Positions 36,091-45,745 of a stretch of DNA of 64,000 nucleotides are shown here, piece after piece (position 1 is the first letter of the stretch; every line of letters begins with the position of its first letter). This stretch comes from Caldimonas mangrovi (GTDB taxonomy: Bacteria > Pseudomonadota > Gammaproteobacteria > Burkholderiales > Burkholderiaceae_C). The position numbers and the translations under genes are program-made. The notes beneath the pieces are model-generated. The model made no database searches, was not told the DNA's origin, and saw only the letters and a list, made by a program, of their open reading frames with translations. Location of the stretch: assembly GCF_023721835.1 (NCBI RefSeq), contig NZ_JAMKFE010000003.1, positions 62,001 through 126,000 of the forward strand, in the 5' to 3' direction.

Positions 36091-36111
36091 CCCGCGGGCC
36101 GCCGCAGCCGG

Positions 36112-36816
36112 TCAGCGCACCCGGGTGCCACCGCCCGAGCGGCCACCGCCGGTCTCGTCCGCCTGCGGCGGCAGTGTGCCCGGCGACGCACCGCCCCACA
36201 GCCGGCGCAAGCGCTCCAGCTCCTGGTCGAAGATGTAGTTGATGCGCTGGATCTCGGCCTGCTGGTTCGCGATCAGCGTCTTGTGCGCGTCAACCGCCAC
36301 GTCGACGAACTCGATCGACTGCTTCAGCTTGGCCGGCAAGGGTTTTCCCTTGTAAAACTCCGCCTCGTCGAGCAAGGGTCGACGTTCCTTCTCCAGCTCG
36401 GCGATACGCGCCTGCGAGTTGGTGACCGCGTTGCGCACGTCGTCCAGGGCCGCTTCACGGGCGCGGCGGTGCTCGGCCTCGGTGGGGTAGCGTGCCAACA
36501 GCATGCGGTCGCGCCGGATGGCGTCCTGCTGGGCCAGGCGCTCCTGCGCCTTGCGGCGCTCCCTGGCTTCGAGCTCGGCGCGCTCTTCGGCGGTCAGGCT
36601 GGGCGGCAGCACGCTGCGCGTGGAGCCGTCCTTGTTCATCACACGCTGCTCGCGGTCCAGGCATTCGATGATCGGCCGGTCGGACGTGAGCTTGCGGCCC
36701 TTTGCGTCGGTGCAGGTGTAGATGCCCTGCGCCGCGGCCGGCAGGCACAGCGCAGCGGCGGCCCCTGCCGTGCCCGCCAACTGCATCAGTTTCAGTGTCA
36801 CCCCGGCCAGTCTCAT
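36112..36816 (-). CDS. DUF4124 domain protein with coiled coil
   Basis: 234 residues from ATG at 36816. Signal peptide (MRLAGVTLKLMQLAGTAGAAAALCLPAAAQG), then the DUF4124 beta motif YTCTDAKGRKLTSDRPIIECLDREQRV with two cysteines. A long charged coiled coil (about residues 65-215) follows, then a Gly/Arg-rich tail. It is periplasmic or envelope-associated; function unknown. It follows pyrE on the same strand with 31 bp between them, so co-transcription is likely. It converges with the peptide-binding protein gene. Confidence 0.8.
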   Translation of the reverse strand: MRLAGVTLKLMQLAGTAGAAAALCLPAAAQGIYTCTDAKGRKLTSDRPIIECLDREQRVMNKDGSTRSVLPPSLTAEERAELEARERRKAQERLAQQDAIRRDRMLLARYPTEAEHRRAREAALDDVRNAVTNSQARIAELEKERRPLLDEAEFYKGKPLPAKLKQSIEFVDVAVDAHKTLIANQQAEIQRINYIFDQELERLRRLWGGASPGTLPPQADETGGGRSGGGTRVR

Positions 36817-36847
36817 CGGTCTGTTGTGTTCGCTTCCAGCGCTGCCG

Positions 36848-37528
36848 CTACACCCCATAACGGTCGCGGTATGCCGCCACGCTTGCGAAATGCGTGCCCA
36901 GCTGGGCGTCGGCGCTGGATTGCAGATACTGCAACAAGTCCGTCAGGGTGGCAATCGCGCAGACACGCAGGCCGAGCTGTCGCTCCACCCACTGGACCGC
37001 CGAATATGGCGCATCGTTGCCGTTTTCGGTCGCCTTTTCCTGTCGGTCCAGGGCAATGGCAACGCCGCACGGCGTGGCCCCGGCGGCCTGGATCATCGCG
37101 ATCGACTCCCGCACCGAGGTGCCGGCCGAGATCACGTCGTCGATGATCAGCACCCTGCCTTGCACCGGTGCACCCACCAGCACCCCGCCCTCGCCGTGGT
37201 CCTTGGCTTCCTTGCGGTTGTAGGCGAACGGCACGTTGCGCCCCAGCCGCGCCAGCTCGATCGCCACCGCGGCCGCCAGCGTGATGCCCTTGTAGGCCGG
37301 GCCGAACAGCATGTCGAATTCGATGCCCGACTCCAGCAGCCGCCGCGCATAGAACTCGGCCAGCCGGCCCAACGTGGCACCGTCGTTGAACAGCCCGGCG
37401 TTGAAGAAGTACGGGCTCAGGCGGCCGGCCTTGGTCTTGAATTCGCCGAAGCGCAGGACGCCCGCTTCGACGGAGAAGCGGACGAAAGCCTCCGCCAGGG
37501 GGGACGAAGAAGGAAGCGTGCGGGCCAT
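36848..37528 (-). CDS. pyrE: Orotate phosphoribosyltransferase
   Basis: 226 residues from ATG at 37528; an ATG six codons upstream (37546) is equally possible and neither has a strong ribosome site. PyrE joins orotate to PRPP to give OMP in pyrimidine synthesis. The PRPP-binding motif [13 protein letters not shown] and the flexible catalytic loop [14 protein letters not shown] are intact, and the N-terminus has [17 protein letters not shown]. It is divergent from the capsule locus, and xth lies at the far end of that locus. Confidence 0.95.
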   Translation of the reverse strand: MARTLPSSSPLAEAFVRFSVEAGVLRFGEFKTKAGRLSPYFFNAGLFNDGATLGRLAEFYARRLLESGIEFDMLFGPAYKGITLAAAVAIELARLGRNVPFAYNRKEAKDHGEGGVLVGAPVQGRVLIIDDVISAGTSVRESIAMIQAAGATPCGVAIALDRQEKATENGNDAPYSAVQWVERQLGLRVCAIATLTDLLQYLQSSADAQLGTHFASVAAYRDRYGV

Positions 37529-37618
37529 GGGGTAGGGAGAAATCATTCGAGAACGCCGAGGTGCGGGGGATTTTAGGGGCGTGAACCGCAGTGTCGGGCG
37601 AGCGGCGAAACACAGGGC

Positions 37619-37638
37619 ATCTCGATGGTCATCGAGAT
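37619..37638. promoter_or_regulatory. 20-bp dyad upstream of the capsule locus
   Basis: ATCTCGATG-GT-CATCGAGAT: two perfect 9-bp arms in the 300-bp region between pyrE and kpsM. It is a candidate operator or transcript-end hairpin for the divergent genes. An ATTGA-A-TCAAT dyad lies just downstream near 37660. No binding protein is known. Confidence 0.45.
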
Positions 37639-37744
37639 CACCAAACCTCGCTCAATAGATTGAATCAATGGCCCGCGCTGGGTTGGCCAGGAAAAACCTC
37701 TCGGTAAACACTCGTTCGGGGGGGCATCCAGGCGGCACCGAAAA

Positions 37745-37750
37745 TATAAT
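37745..37750 (+). promoter_or_regulatory. Consensus -10 box before kpsM
   Basis: TATAAT inside an AT-rich patch (AAAATATAATCAC), about 95 bp upstream of kpsM. A clear -35 element at normal spacing is not visible, so expression may need an activator. Confidence 0.4.
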
Positions 37751-37845
37751 CACAGGTTGCCCTGAAGGGCTTCGAAGCCGTCACCGCTGGCGCACCGCCT
37801 GACGAGACGGCTTGCTTTTTGGCTCCAAAGGCTCCCTCGTACTGA

Positions 37846-38649
37846 ATGCCCGTCTCTCTCATGCCCAAGCGCACTCCCTGGCAGATCCAGCGGGCGGTGC
37901 TGTTTGCACTTTTCGTGCGCGAGTTGAAGACGCGCGTGGGAGGGCGATGGTTGGGTGGGTTCTGGCTGCTGTTCGAGCCCTTGGTCCACGTCGTGCTGCT
38001 GATGATGCTGGTGACGTTCCTGCGTCGCATCAGCGCTCCGGGTATCGACGTCCCGGTATTCCTGATCACGGGCCTGATGCCCTTTTTCATCTTCAAGGAC
38101 TTGTCGGTGCGCCTGATGGACGCCATTGACTCGAATCGAGGGTTGTTCAACTACCGCCAGGTCAAGCCGATAGATGCCCTCGCAACGCGTGCCCTGCTTG
38201 AGGTGACCTTGCGCAGCCTGGTTTACTTGGTGGTCCTCGGGGTCCTCGGATGGCTAGGTTTTCATGTCATCCCCGTGCGGCCGCTCGAACTCATCGGCGT
38301 GAGCCTGGTGCTTGTGCTCCTGGGGGCTTCGTTGGGGCTTTTGTTCGCAGTCGGCACCGATGACTTTCCGAAGGCACGCGTCTTCATCCGAATGCTGTTC
38401 GGCATGCCTCTGTACTTAGGCTCGGGCGTGATTTTCTCAGTCCATCGGCTACCGCCTGACGCGCAGGCATGGCTGCTGTGGAACCCGGTGCTGCACCTGA
38501 TCGAGTTGTCGCGCGCCTGCTTTTTTCCGTCGTACCGTACGCTGCAGGGGGTGTCACTCAGCTATCCGGCAGGACTGGCGGTGGTCTTCGGTTTTTTCGG
38601 CATGGCGTTGTACCGCGTGCGCCGGGACCGGTTGCTCACCGTGGCGTAG
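37846..38649 (+). CDS. kpsM: Capsule ABC exporter permease KpsM
   Basis: 267 residues from ATG at 37846 (another in-frame ATG at 37861). Six hydrophobic helices and the ABC-2 family start FALFVRELKTRVGGRWLGGFWLLFEPL identify a KpsM/BexB/CtrC-type permease. With KpsT it flips lipid-linked capsule chains through the inner membrane and passes them to the KpsE-KpsD channel. It is the first gene of the capsule operon, followed after 12 bp by kpsT. Ribosome sites before both candidate starts are weak. Confidence 0.93.
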   Translation: MPVSLMPKRTPWQIQRAVLFALFVRELKTRVGGRWLGGFWLLFEPLVHVVLLMMLVTFLRRISAPGIDVPVFLITGLMPFFIFKDLSVRLMDAIDSNRGLFNYRQVKPIDALATRALLEVTLRSLVYLVVLGVLGWLGFHVIPVRPLELIGVSLVLVLLGASLGLLFAVGTDDFPKARVFIRMLFGMPLYLGSGVIFSVHRLPPDAQAWLLWNPVLHLIELSRACFFPSYRTLQGVSLSYPAGLAVVFGFFGMALYRVRRDRLLTVA

Positions 38650-38661
38650 CGGGGCGCTCGC

Positions 38662-39336
38662 ATGATCGCACTGCACGACGTCACCAAGTCGTATCCGACG
38701 CCGCATGGGCGTCGCTATATCTTCCGCGACCTCAACTTCAGATTTCCGGATGGCGTGAGCATCGGCCTGATCGGGCGTAACGGCGCCGGCAAGTCGACCT
38801 TGATGCGCCTGCTTGGAGGCATTGATGTGCCCGATCGCGGCGAAATTCGAAGCGACGTGAACATCTCCTGGCCCCTCGGCCTGGGAGGCGGATTCCAGAG
38901 CTCGCTGAGTGCGCGCGACAACTGCAAGTTTGTGTGTCGGATCTACGGCACCTCGCACGAGGACATGCTGGCAAAGGTGCGTTTCGTCGAGGAGTTCGCC
39001 GAACTCGGTGAGTACTTCGACATGCCGATGAAAACGTACTCATCCGGCATGAAGGCGCGCATTGGCTTCGGCCTCAGCATGGCATTTGATTTCGACTACT
39101 ACCTGATCGACGAGGCCATGGCTGTCGGCGATGCGCAGTTCAAGCGCAAAAGCAAACAGGCCTTCAAGGAAAGAATGAGCAACTCCAAGATGATTCTGGT
39201 GTCCCACAGCATGAACGACATACGTGAATATTGCGACGTTGTCGTGCTGGTTGAGGGAGGGCAAGCGGTGCTGTACGAAGACGTCGAGGCCGGTATTGCC
39301 CAATACCAGGGGCAGATCAAGGCGGCTCGCTCATGA
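38662..39336 (+). CDS. kpsT: Capsule ABC exporter ATPase KpsT
   Basis: 224 residues. Single ABC ATPase of the polysaccharide-export subgroup: Walker A GRNGAGKST (38-46), a truncated signature YSSGMKAR in place of LSGGQ, and Walker B YYLIDEAMAVGD. These features match KpsT/BexA/CtrD. Drives export with KpsM. Its stop TGA is overlapped by the ATG of kpsE. GC is a little below the window norm. Confidence 0.95.
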   Translation: MIALHDVTKSYPTPHGRRYIFRDLNFRFPDGVSIGLIGRNGAGKSTLMRLLGGIDVPDRGEIRSDVNISWPLGLGGGFQSSLSARDNCKFVCRIYGTSHEDMLAKVRFVEEFAELGEYFDMPMKTYSSGMKARIGFGLSMAFDFDYYLIDEAMAVGDAQFKRKSKQAFKERMSNSKMILVSHSMNDIREYCDVVVLVEGGQAVLYEDVEAGIAQYQGQIKAARS

Positions 39337-40442
39337 TGAAGTTCATCTACTGGCTGACACCCAGGCGCCTCAAGATCGGAATGATCGCGCTCCCGATGAT
39401 CTTCGCGGTGATTTATTACCCGATGATCGCGGCCGATCGGTTCGTGAGTTCCGTGACTCTGACCGTTCGGCAGGCAAGCCAAGACGCCTCTGCCAACATC
39501 CCGGGCATGGCGATGCTGCTGGGGGGAGTCAACCCGCCCTCCCGTGAAGACACGCTGTACTTGCAGCAGTATGTGCACTCTCTCGACATGCTCAAACGGC
39601 TCGATGCTCGCCTGAACCTGCGCGCGCACTACGAGTCCGAAAAGCTCGACCCGATCTACCGGCTGTACGGTGGTGCCAGCCAGGAGTGGTTTCTCCAGTA
39701 TTACCGCGCACGGGTCGAGGTGTTGTTCGATGACCTGTCGTCGTTGCTCACCATACGCGTTCAAGGCTTCGAGCCGGAATATGCACAACAGGTTGCGCAG
39801 GCGATCATCGAGGAGAGCGAGAACTTCGTGAACGCCTTCTCGCATCGCATTGCACGCGAGCAGATGCGTTTCGCCGAGCAGGAGCTCCAGCACGCTGCCC
39901 AGAGGCTGCAAACCAGCAAGGCAGAGGTGCTGGCATTCCAAAACAAGCACAAGCTGCTTGACCCGACCGCCCAGGCCGAGGCCAGCGGCGCACTGGTGGC
40001 CGAACTGCAGTCGACCCTCGCGCGGCAAGAGGCGGAGCTGCGCAACTTGCGGAGCTTTCTTCAGGAAGACGCCTACCAGGTGCAGGCGCTGAAGGGGCAG
40101 GTCGCTGCGTTACGCGCGCAACTCGACGCCGAGCGCAAACGCAGCACCACTGGGAACAGCAGCGAGCGGCTCAACGAGCTTGCTGCAAAATTCCGTGATC
40201 TGATGCTGCAGGCGCGGTTCGCCGAAGACGCCTACAAGCTGGCGCTGTCTGCGGTCGAAAACGCCCGTATTGACGCGACCCGCAAGATCAAAAGCCTGGT
40301 TGTCATCGAGTCTCCGGCAAAGCCAGAGATTGCCGAGTACCCGCGGCGCGTCTACAACCTGATCACGCTCCTTATCGTGTGCTGCCTGCTGTATGGGGTT
40401 GCACGGCTTGTCGTCGCCACCATCCGCGACCACCAGGATTGA
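39333..40442 (+). CDS. kpsE: Capsule export inner-membrane/periplasmic adaptor KpsE
   Basis: 369 residues, starting with ATGATG that overlaps the kpsT stop. One membrane helix near the N-terminus (IGMIALPMIFAVIYYPMIA), a long periplasmic coiled-coil region (about residues 165-300), and a closing helix (LITLLIVCCLLYGVARLVV) give the KpsE/BexC/CtrB architecture of the polysaccharide co-polymerase family 3. It bridges the ABC exporter and the outer-membrane KpsD channel. Five bp separate it from kpsD. Confidence 0.93.
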   Translation: MMKFIYWLTPRRLKIGMIALPMIFAVIYYPMIAADRFVSSVTLTVRQASQDASANIPGMAMLLGGVNPPSREDTLYLQQYVHSLDMLKRLDARLNLRAHYESEKLDPIYRLYGGASQEWFLQYYRARVEVLFDDLSSLLTIRVQGFEPEYAQQVAQAIIEESENFVNAFSHRIAREQMRFAEQELQHAAQRLQTSKAEVLAFQNKHKLLDPTAQAEASGALVAELQSTLARQEAELRNLRSFLQEDAYQVQALKGQVAALRAQLDAERKRSTTGNSSERLNELAAKFRDLMLQARFAEDAYKLALSAVENARIDATRKIKSLVVIESPAKPEIAEYPRRVYNLITLLIVCCLLYGVARLVVATIRDHQD

Positions 40443-40447
40443 CCGGC

Positions 40448-42193
40448 ATGAAGTTCACCTCACTACTCCCTGGCGCAGGCCGGATGCTGATTCTCCTGTT
40501 GCTGTGTGCTCCTTTGCTCGCGCGAGCACAAGCCTTCGTGGACCCATTGAATACGAGTCCACGCGGGCTCACCGACACCACCTCGACCCCTCGGAAAGAG
40601 GAGCCGCGACCGCCAGCGACCGGCGCCTCGTACGGCTCAACCGAGCAGAAGCCGGTCCACAAGGCCGTCAACTCGTTGAGCCCTCTTCCGCCCGACCCTT
40701 CCAGTTCGGCGCAGCCAGTCATGTTCGGTTCGCAGATCTTTACCGGTCGGTTCGGTGCCGTGCCGTTCTCTGGTTTCAACCCCAATTACCAGGTCACCGT
40801 GGGTGACCAGATCAATGTCCGCATGTGGGGCGCATTCAACTTCGACGCTGCGCAGGCCGTTGACCCACAAGGCAACATCTTCATCCCGAACGTAGGGCCG
40901 GTTCAGGTGCAAGGCGTGCGCAATAGTGAACTGAACGCGCGGGTGGAGCAGCAGGTCAAGCGAGTGTTTCGCTCCAATGTCGGCGTGTACGCTGCGCTTG
41001 GCGCTGCTCAGCCGGTGAAGGTCTACGTCACGGGGTTCGTGAGGGCGCCTGGCCTGTACGGTGGGTTGTCCTCGGACTCGGTGCTCTACTACCTGGACCA
41101 AGCTGGAGGCATCGACCCGGCGCGCGGCAGCTACCTGGAAGTGGACGTGCTGCGGGATGGCAAGGTGCGTGCCAAGTTCAATCTGTATCGGTTTCTGCTT
41201 GACGGACAGATCGAGCACGTCCAGCTGCAAGACGGGGACACGGTGGTTGCGTACCCACGCAAATACACCGTGCAAGTGGGCGGCGAGGTGCTCAACCCCT
41301 ACATCTTCGAACTGGGACAGGACAGCGTGCCGGCCACCGAAGTGCTGAACCTGGCGCGCCCGCGCGCCGGCGCCACGCACATGAGCATCGTGCGCAAGCT
41401 GGGGGCCGAGCAACGCAGCGAGTACCACCCTTTATCGGCCGCGAGTCAGGTCACGATACAGAACGGCGACGAACTGACGGTGACTTCCGATAAGTATCCC
41501 GGCACCATTCTCGTGCGCATCGAAGGAGCGCATCTGGGTGAGCGAACGCTGGTCATGCCCTACGGCGCACGCCTGCGAGATGCGTTGGCACGGTTGAAGC
41601 CACCACCCCAGGCGAACGTTGCCGGCGCGCAGTTGTTCCGCCAATCTGTGGCAATGCAGCAGAAGGAAATGCTGGAAGCTTCGCTGCGCAGCCTGGAAAC
41701 ATACGCTTTGACGGCCCGCAGCGCCACCAGCGAGGAGGCTGCGCTGCGCAGCCGTGAAGCCGAGCACATCCTCAAGTTCATTGAACGTGCTCGGACCATC
41801 CAGCCCAAAGGGCAAGTCATCCTCGCGAACCGACAAGACGCGCAAGAGACGCTGCTCGAGAACGGGGACACCATACACGTGCCCGAGCAGAGCAACCTCG
41901 TGCTCGTCAGTGGCGAGGTGCTGTTCCCGAACGCGCTCGTCTACGATGCTTCCGCCACGACGCAGGACTACATCGCCCGCGCCGGTGGCTACACGCAGGG
42001 TGCGGACGAAGCCAAAGTTGTGGTCCTGCACCAAGACGGCAGCGTGGCGGCCGACTCGGATGCTCGCCTCCAGCCGGGCGACCAGGTGATGGTATTGCCG
42101 AAGATCGAAGCCAAGAGCGTCGAGTTGACCCGTGGCATCACGCAGATCCTGTATCAGATTGCGGTGTCCGCCAAGGTGCTGCTGGGCCTGTGA
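40448..42193 (+). CDS. kpsD: Capsule export outer-membrane channel KpsD
   Basis: 581 residues from ATG at 40448. Signal peptide (MKFTSLLPGAGRMLILLLLCAPLLARAQA) without a lipobox Cys. Then a polysaccharide-export (Poly_export) domain (YQVTVGDQINVRMWGAFNF; VQVQGVRNSELNARVEQ) and several SLBB-type beta-grasp repeats (VYVTGFVRAPGLYGG; VQVGGEVLNPYIFELG; VLVSGEVLFPNALVYDAS). Length and lack of a lipid anchor match KpsD rather than Wza. It forms the periplasmic/outer-membrane conduit for capsule. A 42-bp gap leads to the fusion glycosyltransferase. Confidence 0.93.
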   Translation: MKFTSLLPGAGRMLILLLLCAPLLARAQAFVDPLNTSPRGLTDTTSTPRKEEPRPPATGASYGSTEQKPVHKAVNSLSPLPPDPSSSAQPVMFGSQIFTGRFGAVPFSGFNPNYQVTVGDQINVRMWGAFNFDAAQAVDPQGNIFIPNVGPVQVQGVRNSELNARVEQQVKRVFRSNVGVYAALGAAQPVKVYVTGFVRAPGLYGGLSSDSVLYYLDQAGGIDPARGSYLEVDVLRDGKVRAKFNLYRFLLDGQIEHVQLQDGDTVVAYPRKYTVQVGGEVLNPYIFELGQDSVPATEVLNLARPRAGATHMSIVRKLGAEQRSEYHPLSAASQVTIQNGDELTVTSDKYPGTILVRIEGAHLGERTLVMPYGARLRDALARLKPPPQANVAGAQLFRQSVAMQQKEMLEASLRSLETYALTARSATSEEAALRSREAEHILKFIERARTIQPKGQVILANRQDAQETLLENGDTIHVPEQSNLVLVSGEVLFPNALVYDASATTQDYIARAGGYTQGADEAKVVVLHQDGSVAADSDARLQPGDQVMVLPKIEAKSVELTRGITQILYQIAVSAKVLLGL

Positions 42194-42235
42194 GCCCGCT
42201 TCATCGCAAGCGTTCGACACGGAACGGAGACCCAC

Positions 42236-45200
42236 GTGAACAGAAAACTGAGGAAACTGCTTCGAGATCCGAAGCAATTCTTTCTTGATGCGAGATTGCT
42301 GCGTGCTGTGTGGGCGCGTCTTGGTGTGCAGCGCAAGGCAGCTCCCAGGGTGAAGCGAGCCGCGGCCAGCGCGCCGGCCGCGCCGGCCGCGCCGGCTGCG
42401 CAGCCGATAACCGGTGTGCCGGGATTCGAGCGGTTCGAGCTGCATGGCAGCAACTGGACCGAGTGTCCTGACAAGCCGGTCGCAGTCTTATGGGGCTTCG
42501 CGCCCTGGAAGCGGGAAGTGGCCGCCCGTTATTTGCCAGAGTATCGCGTGGCCTACGTGCGTGGCAACACGCCTTGGCACTTGTTGCAGCCTTCGCTCAG
42601 CTCGCTCAACGAACCTGCGTTCGTCGTATGGGGCATGACCGAGCACAACAAGGCGCTGGACTTCGCTCAGGCGCGCGGCATACCCGTGTATCGCATGGAG
42701 GACGGTTTCCTGCGTTCCGCCGACTTGGGCAGTCGACACACAGTTCCGCTTTCCCTGGCGCTGGACAAGCGCGGCATCTATTTCGATGCCTCCAAACCGT
42801 CAGACCTGGAGGAATTGTTGAACCACCATGATTTCGACGCGAATCCGCAGCTGATGGCCGCGGCTGGTTCGCTGTTGAAGATCATGCGCAGCCTCAGACT
42901 AAGCAAGTACAACCTCGGCAGTCTGAGATCTGCAAACGATGTCCTGGGTCTGCGGCTTCGGAAGCGTGTCCTTGTCGTGGGGCAAGTGGAAGACGACGCG
43001 TCCATCCTGCACGGGCTAGGCCCAGGTTGGACAAATCTACGGCTGATTCAACTGGCCAGGGAGGAGAACGCGGGTGCCGAGATCGTTTACCGGCCCCATC
43101 CAGACGTAGCGCAAGGGTTTCGGTCAAATACGCACACGCTTGAGACACTGCAGCAGATATGCCGTGTGCTGACGGAAGACGTCATGCTCGCCGACCTGTT
43201 CGGGGCTGTCGATCATGTATATACGCTAACGTCGCTCAGCGGATTCGAAGCACTTGTGCATGGCCTCCCGGTAACCGTAGTCGGCGCGCCCTTCTATGCC
43301 GGATGGGGCCTGACCGACGACCGGACACAGGTTCCGCGTCGGTCCCGGAAGCTGACCCTTGAAAAATTATTCTGCGCGGCGTACCTGCTCTACCCACGCT
43401 ACCTCGCAAACCTCGACGATCCGGTCCGCGGGTGTCTGGCGGCAATGCTCTCGGTCACGGCGCAGCGTCGCGAGGCTCTTAACCGCCAGCTTGCGGAAAA
43501 CGCCGGTCCGGAAATACTGCTGACGTCCGAACACTGGCCGGTAGCGCTTCGGCCGACAGTGTTCCCGACACTGATCAAGAAATACGGCAAGAAACTCACG
43601 CCCATCTTGCATCTGCAGCGAATATTCGCGGGCTGCCATGGAGATCATTTCCAGCGGTCAATGGCATACCTGCTCGCCGCGAAATTGAAGAATACGCTGG
43701 CCCTCGATTCCTTTCTCGGTGAACTGCGGGGATGCATCAAGCCGGAGCACTTTGGCGCGCTATTGACTGATCTGCACGCGATCACCGAGAACGCCGCGGT
43801 TATCGAGCAAATGTCCTGGTACTGCGAGCAAGGTGGCAATCACGAAGGGGCGAGGCAGGCGCTCATGCACTTGGCCTTCGATGTGCCATACCTGCTGCCG
43901 AAGGAGACACAACTCGCGGTTCCAGCAAGCAAGCAAGCTCAAGTATTCAAACTGGCGCAGTTCGAACTCCGGCATCGCAATCTGGATGATGCGTACCGTT
44001 TGCTGAACCGCCTCCTGCTATCTGGCGTCGTCACCGGTGATGTATTGACGAGCATCGCAGAGATCGCTCGGCTCCGGTTCGACTTTTCGTCAGCTGCTGC
44101 GTTGCTCAAATTCTTCAACCGTTACGAACCTTCTTGGAAGGCTGGCCGTGCTCATGTTCTGGAAGCACAAAGCGCGGCACTGGTGCCTGATCCGCCCGCC
44201 GCTATCGAGGCGATGGCGCGAGCATGTGCGGTCAACCCCCAGTTTGCCGAATCAGTTCCTTCGATCACTGACGTTCTAGAACGAGGATTCGGGGAGCTCC
44301 CGTACGCTGATGCATTTGTCGCCGCTAACGAAGCCGAAGATGTTGGGAGCCCGATTGCTAGGGCGCGAGCGTTGATTGCATCGCAAAGACCCGATCTGGC
44401 CGAACATACTCTACTGTCGTATATACCTGCCAATGGGGAACTCCAGAAGTATTGCCTGGCGCTCTCGGCCGCCTATAGCTTCCAAGGGAAGCTAGATGAA
44501 GCCAAAAATCTGATCTCCCGTCTGTTGGAACAGCGGCCGAGTTTACAGCTATGTAGAGAAGCGCTCCGCGTGGCGATAGTCAGAAATGACTATGCGTGGG
44601 GAAAGAAACTGCTGAACGATGCAGCGGCGAGGGATATAGATGTCGGCGATATCTATTATCGAAAAGTGGCATTGGGGCTGGGCGACATCAAGAGCAGTTA
44701 CCTGAGCTTCCGCAAGATGCGAGCTCATAAGACGATTCGGGCATATGTCGGAGATAGATATGTTCAATCGTTGGATAAATTGCCAAAGCGGGCAAACACG
44801 AGTGTTCTCGTAGTGGCCTTTTTTGGTCCTGGCGACGAAATTCGGTTTTCCAGCAAATACCGGGAAATGAAATATAAATGTGGAGAGGCGGATGTTACAT
44901 TCACCGCCGATCCGCGTCTTTATCCATTGCTTCGTCGCTCGTATCCAGAGTTGACATTCGTCCCAGTGGCTCGCATTAGAAGCTTGGCTTGGTTGTCCGA
45001 CTACACCAGTTTCGACAGGTTGCCCGGATCAGATTTGCATACGTTTTTTGACAATACCGGGTGGGCTCTCGCAAACAATGCGAATCACGTTATCCTGACT
45101 ACTGACGCTCTAGGCGATGTGGTTGGAGGATACGAGACGTTCGAAGGATCGCCCTATTTACGAGCTGACGCGAAACTCGTGTCGCGCTGGCGTGACCGTT

Positions 45201-45745
45201 TGACGCCCTGGGCCAAGAAGCCTCTTGTAGGATTGAGTTGGCGTAGCAGTCTCACTACCTACTCGAGGAGCGAGCACTATTTATCAGTCGAAGAGTTGGA
45301 GCCGCTTTTTGAACGCCAGGACGTGCAGTTCGTAAATTTGCAGTACGACGAGTGCTCGGCCGAGCTTGCATATCTTGAGCGCAAGTATCCAGGTCGGGTA
45401 ATCAACTTCCCCGATTTGGATCAATTTAACGATCTTGAGGGTGTGAGCGCCTTAATGACTTGTCTGGATTTGGTCATTGCACCCGCTACTACTGTGGTGG
45501 AACTTGCAGGAGCGCTTGGTCGTCCCACGCTGTTGCTATCAAACTCCTCGGAACTTCACTGGCGTAAGAGGCCGGGAACTCTCCATGATGTGTGGCACCG
45601 GTCGATCACACACGTCGAAGGGAATCGACTGGGTGACAAGAAGTCGGTCGCACAGGCGGCAGCAAAAATGCTCGCCGAGCATCCACTCTTGGCCGATGGC
45701 GCAGATTGGGGGCCCAGACGCTTGTTTTGGAAGTGCGCGGCGTGA
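42236..45745 (+). CDS. KpsC-half/TPR/GT-B fusion, probable capsule glycosyltransferase
   Basis: 1169 residues from a GTG with GGAG upstream. Residues about 60-370 match one half of KpsC: EDGFLRS near 154, then PLSLALDKRGIYFDASKPSD, VGQVEDDAS, YRPHPDV and GAPFYAGWGLTDD. This half is closest to the C-terminal (GT107-like) half of the kpsC in this locus. Residues about 440-840 are alpha-helical, TPR-like repeats. Residues about 850-1165 look like a GT-B domain of the heptosyltransferase/OGT-like type (VGLSWRSS...; LDLVIAPATTVVELAGALGRPTLLL). An APAAPAAPAA low-complexity linker follows the N-terminus. GC falls towards 50% in the second half. It probably adds the serotype-specific sugar; the donor may be CMP-pseudaminate. 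This assignment is inferred. Confidence 0.7.
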   Translation: MNRKLRKLLRDPKQFFLDARLLRAVWARLGVQRKAAPRVKRAAASAPAAPAAPAAQPITGVPGFERFELHGSNWTECPDKPVAVLWGFAPWKREVAARYLPEYRVAYVRGNTPWHLLQPSLSSLNEPAFVVWGMTEHNKALDFAQARGIPVYRMEDGFLRSADLGSRHTVPLSLALDKRGIYFDASKPSDLEELLNHHDFDANPQLMAAAGSLLKIMRSLRLSKYNLGSLRSANDVLGLRLRKRVLVVGQVEDDASILHGLGPGWTNLRLIQLAREENAGAEIVYRPHPDVAQGFRSNTHTLETLQQICRVLTEDVMLADLFGAVDHVYTLTSLSGFEALVHGLPVTVVGAPFYAGWGLTDDRTQVPRRSRKLTLEKLFCAAYLLYPRYLANLDDPVRGCLAAMLSVTAQRREALNRQLAENAGPEILLTSEHWPVALRPTVFPTLIKKYGKKLTPILHLQRIFAGCHGDHFQRSMAYLLAAKLKNTLALDSFLGELRGCIKPEHFGALLTDLHAITENAAVIEQMSWYCEQGGNHEGARQALMHLAFDVPYLLPKETQLAVPASKQAQVFKLAQFELRHRNLDDAYRLLNRLLLSGVVTGDVLTSIAEIARLRFDFSSAAALLKFFNRYEPSWKAGRAHVLEAQSAALVPDPPAAIEAMARACAVNPQFAESVPSITDVLERGFGELPYADAFVAANEAEDVGSPIARARALIASQRPDLAEHTLLSYIPANGELQKYCLALSAAYSFQGKLDEAKNLISRLLEQRPSLQLCREALRVAIVRNDYAWGKKLLNDAAARDIDVGDIYYRKVALGLGDIKSSYLSFRKMRAHKTIRAYVGDRYVQSLDKLPKRANTSVLVVAFFGPGDEIRFSSKYREMKYKCGEADVTFTADPRLYPLLRRSYPELTFVPVARIRSLAWLSDYTSFDRLPGSDLHTFFDNTGWALANNANHVILTTDALGDVVGGYETFEGSPYLRADAKLVSRWRDRLTPWAKKPLVGLSWRSSLTTYSRSEHYLSVEELEPLFERQDVQFVNLQYDECSAELAYLERKYPGRVINFPDLDQFNDLEGVSALMTCLDLVIAPATTVVELAGALGRPTLLLSNSSELHWRKRPGTLHDVWHRSITHVEGNRLGDKKSVAQAAAKMLAEHPLLADGADWGPRRLFWKCAA

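Noticed and set aside
42361-42410. Ala-Pro low-complexity tract in the fusion gene as a tandem repeat or frameshift site
   Set aside because: It is a short GCCGGCCGC-type linker repeat that keeps frame; the protein is continuous on both sides.
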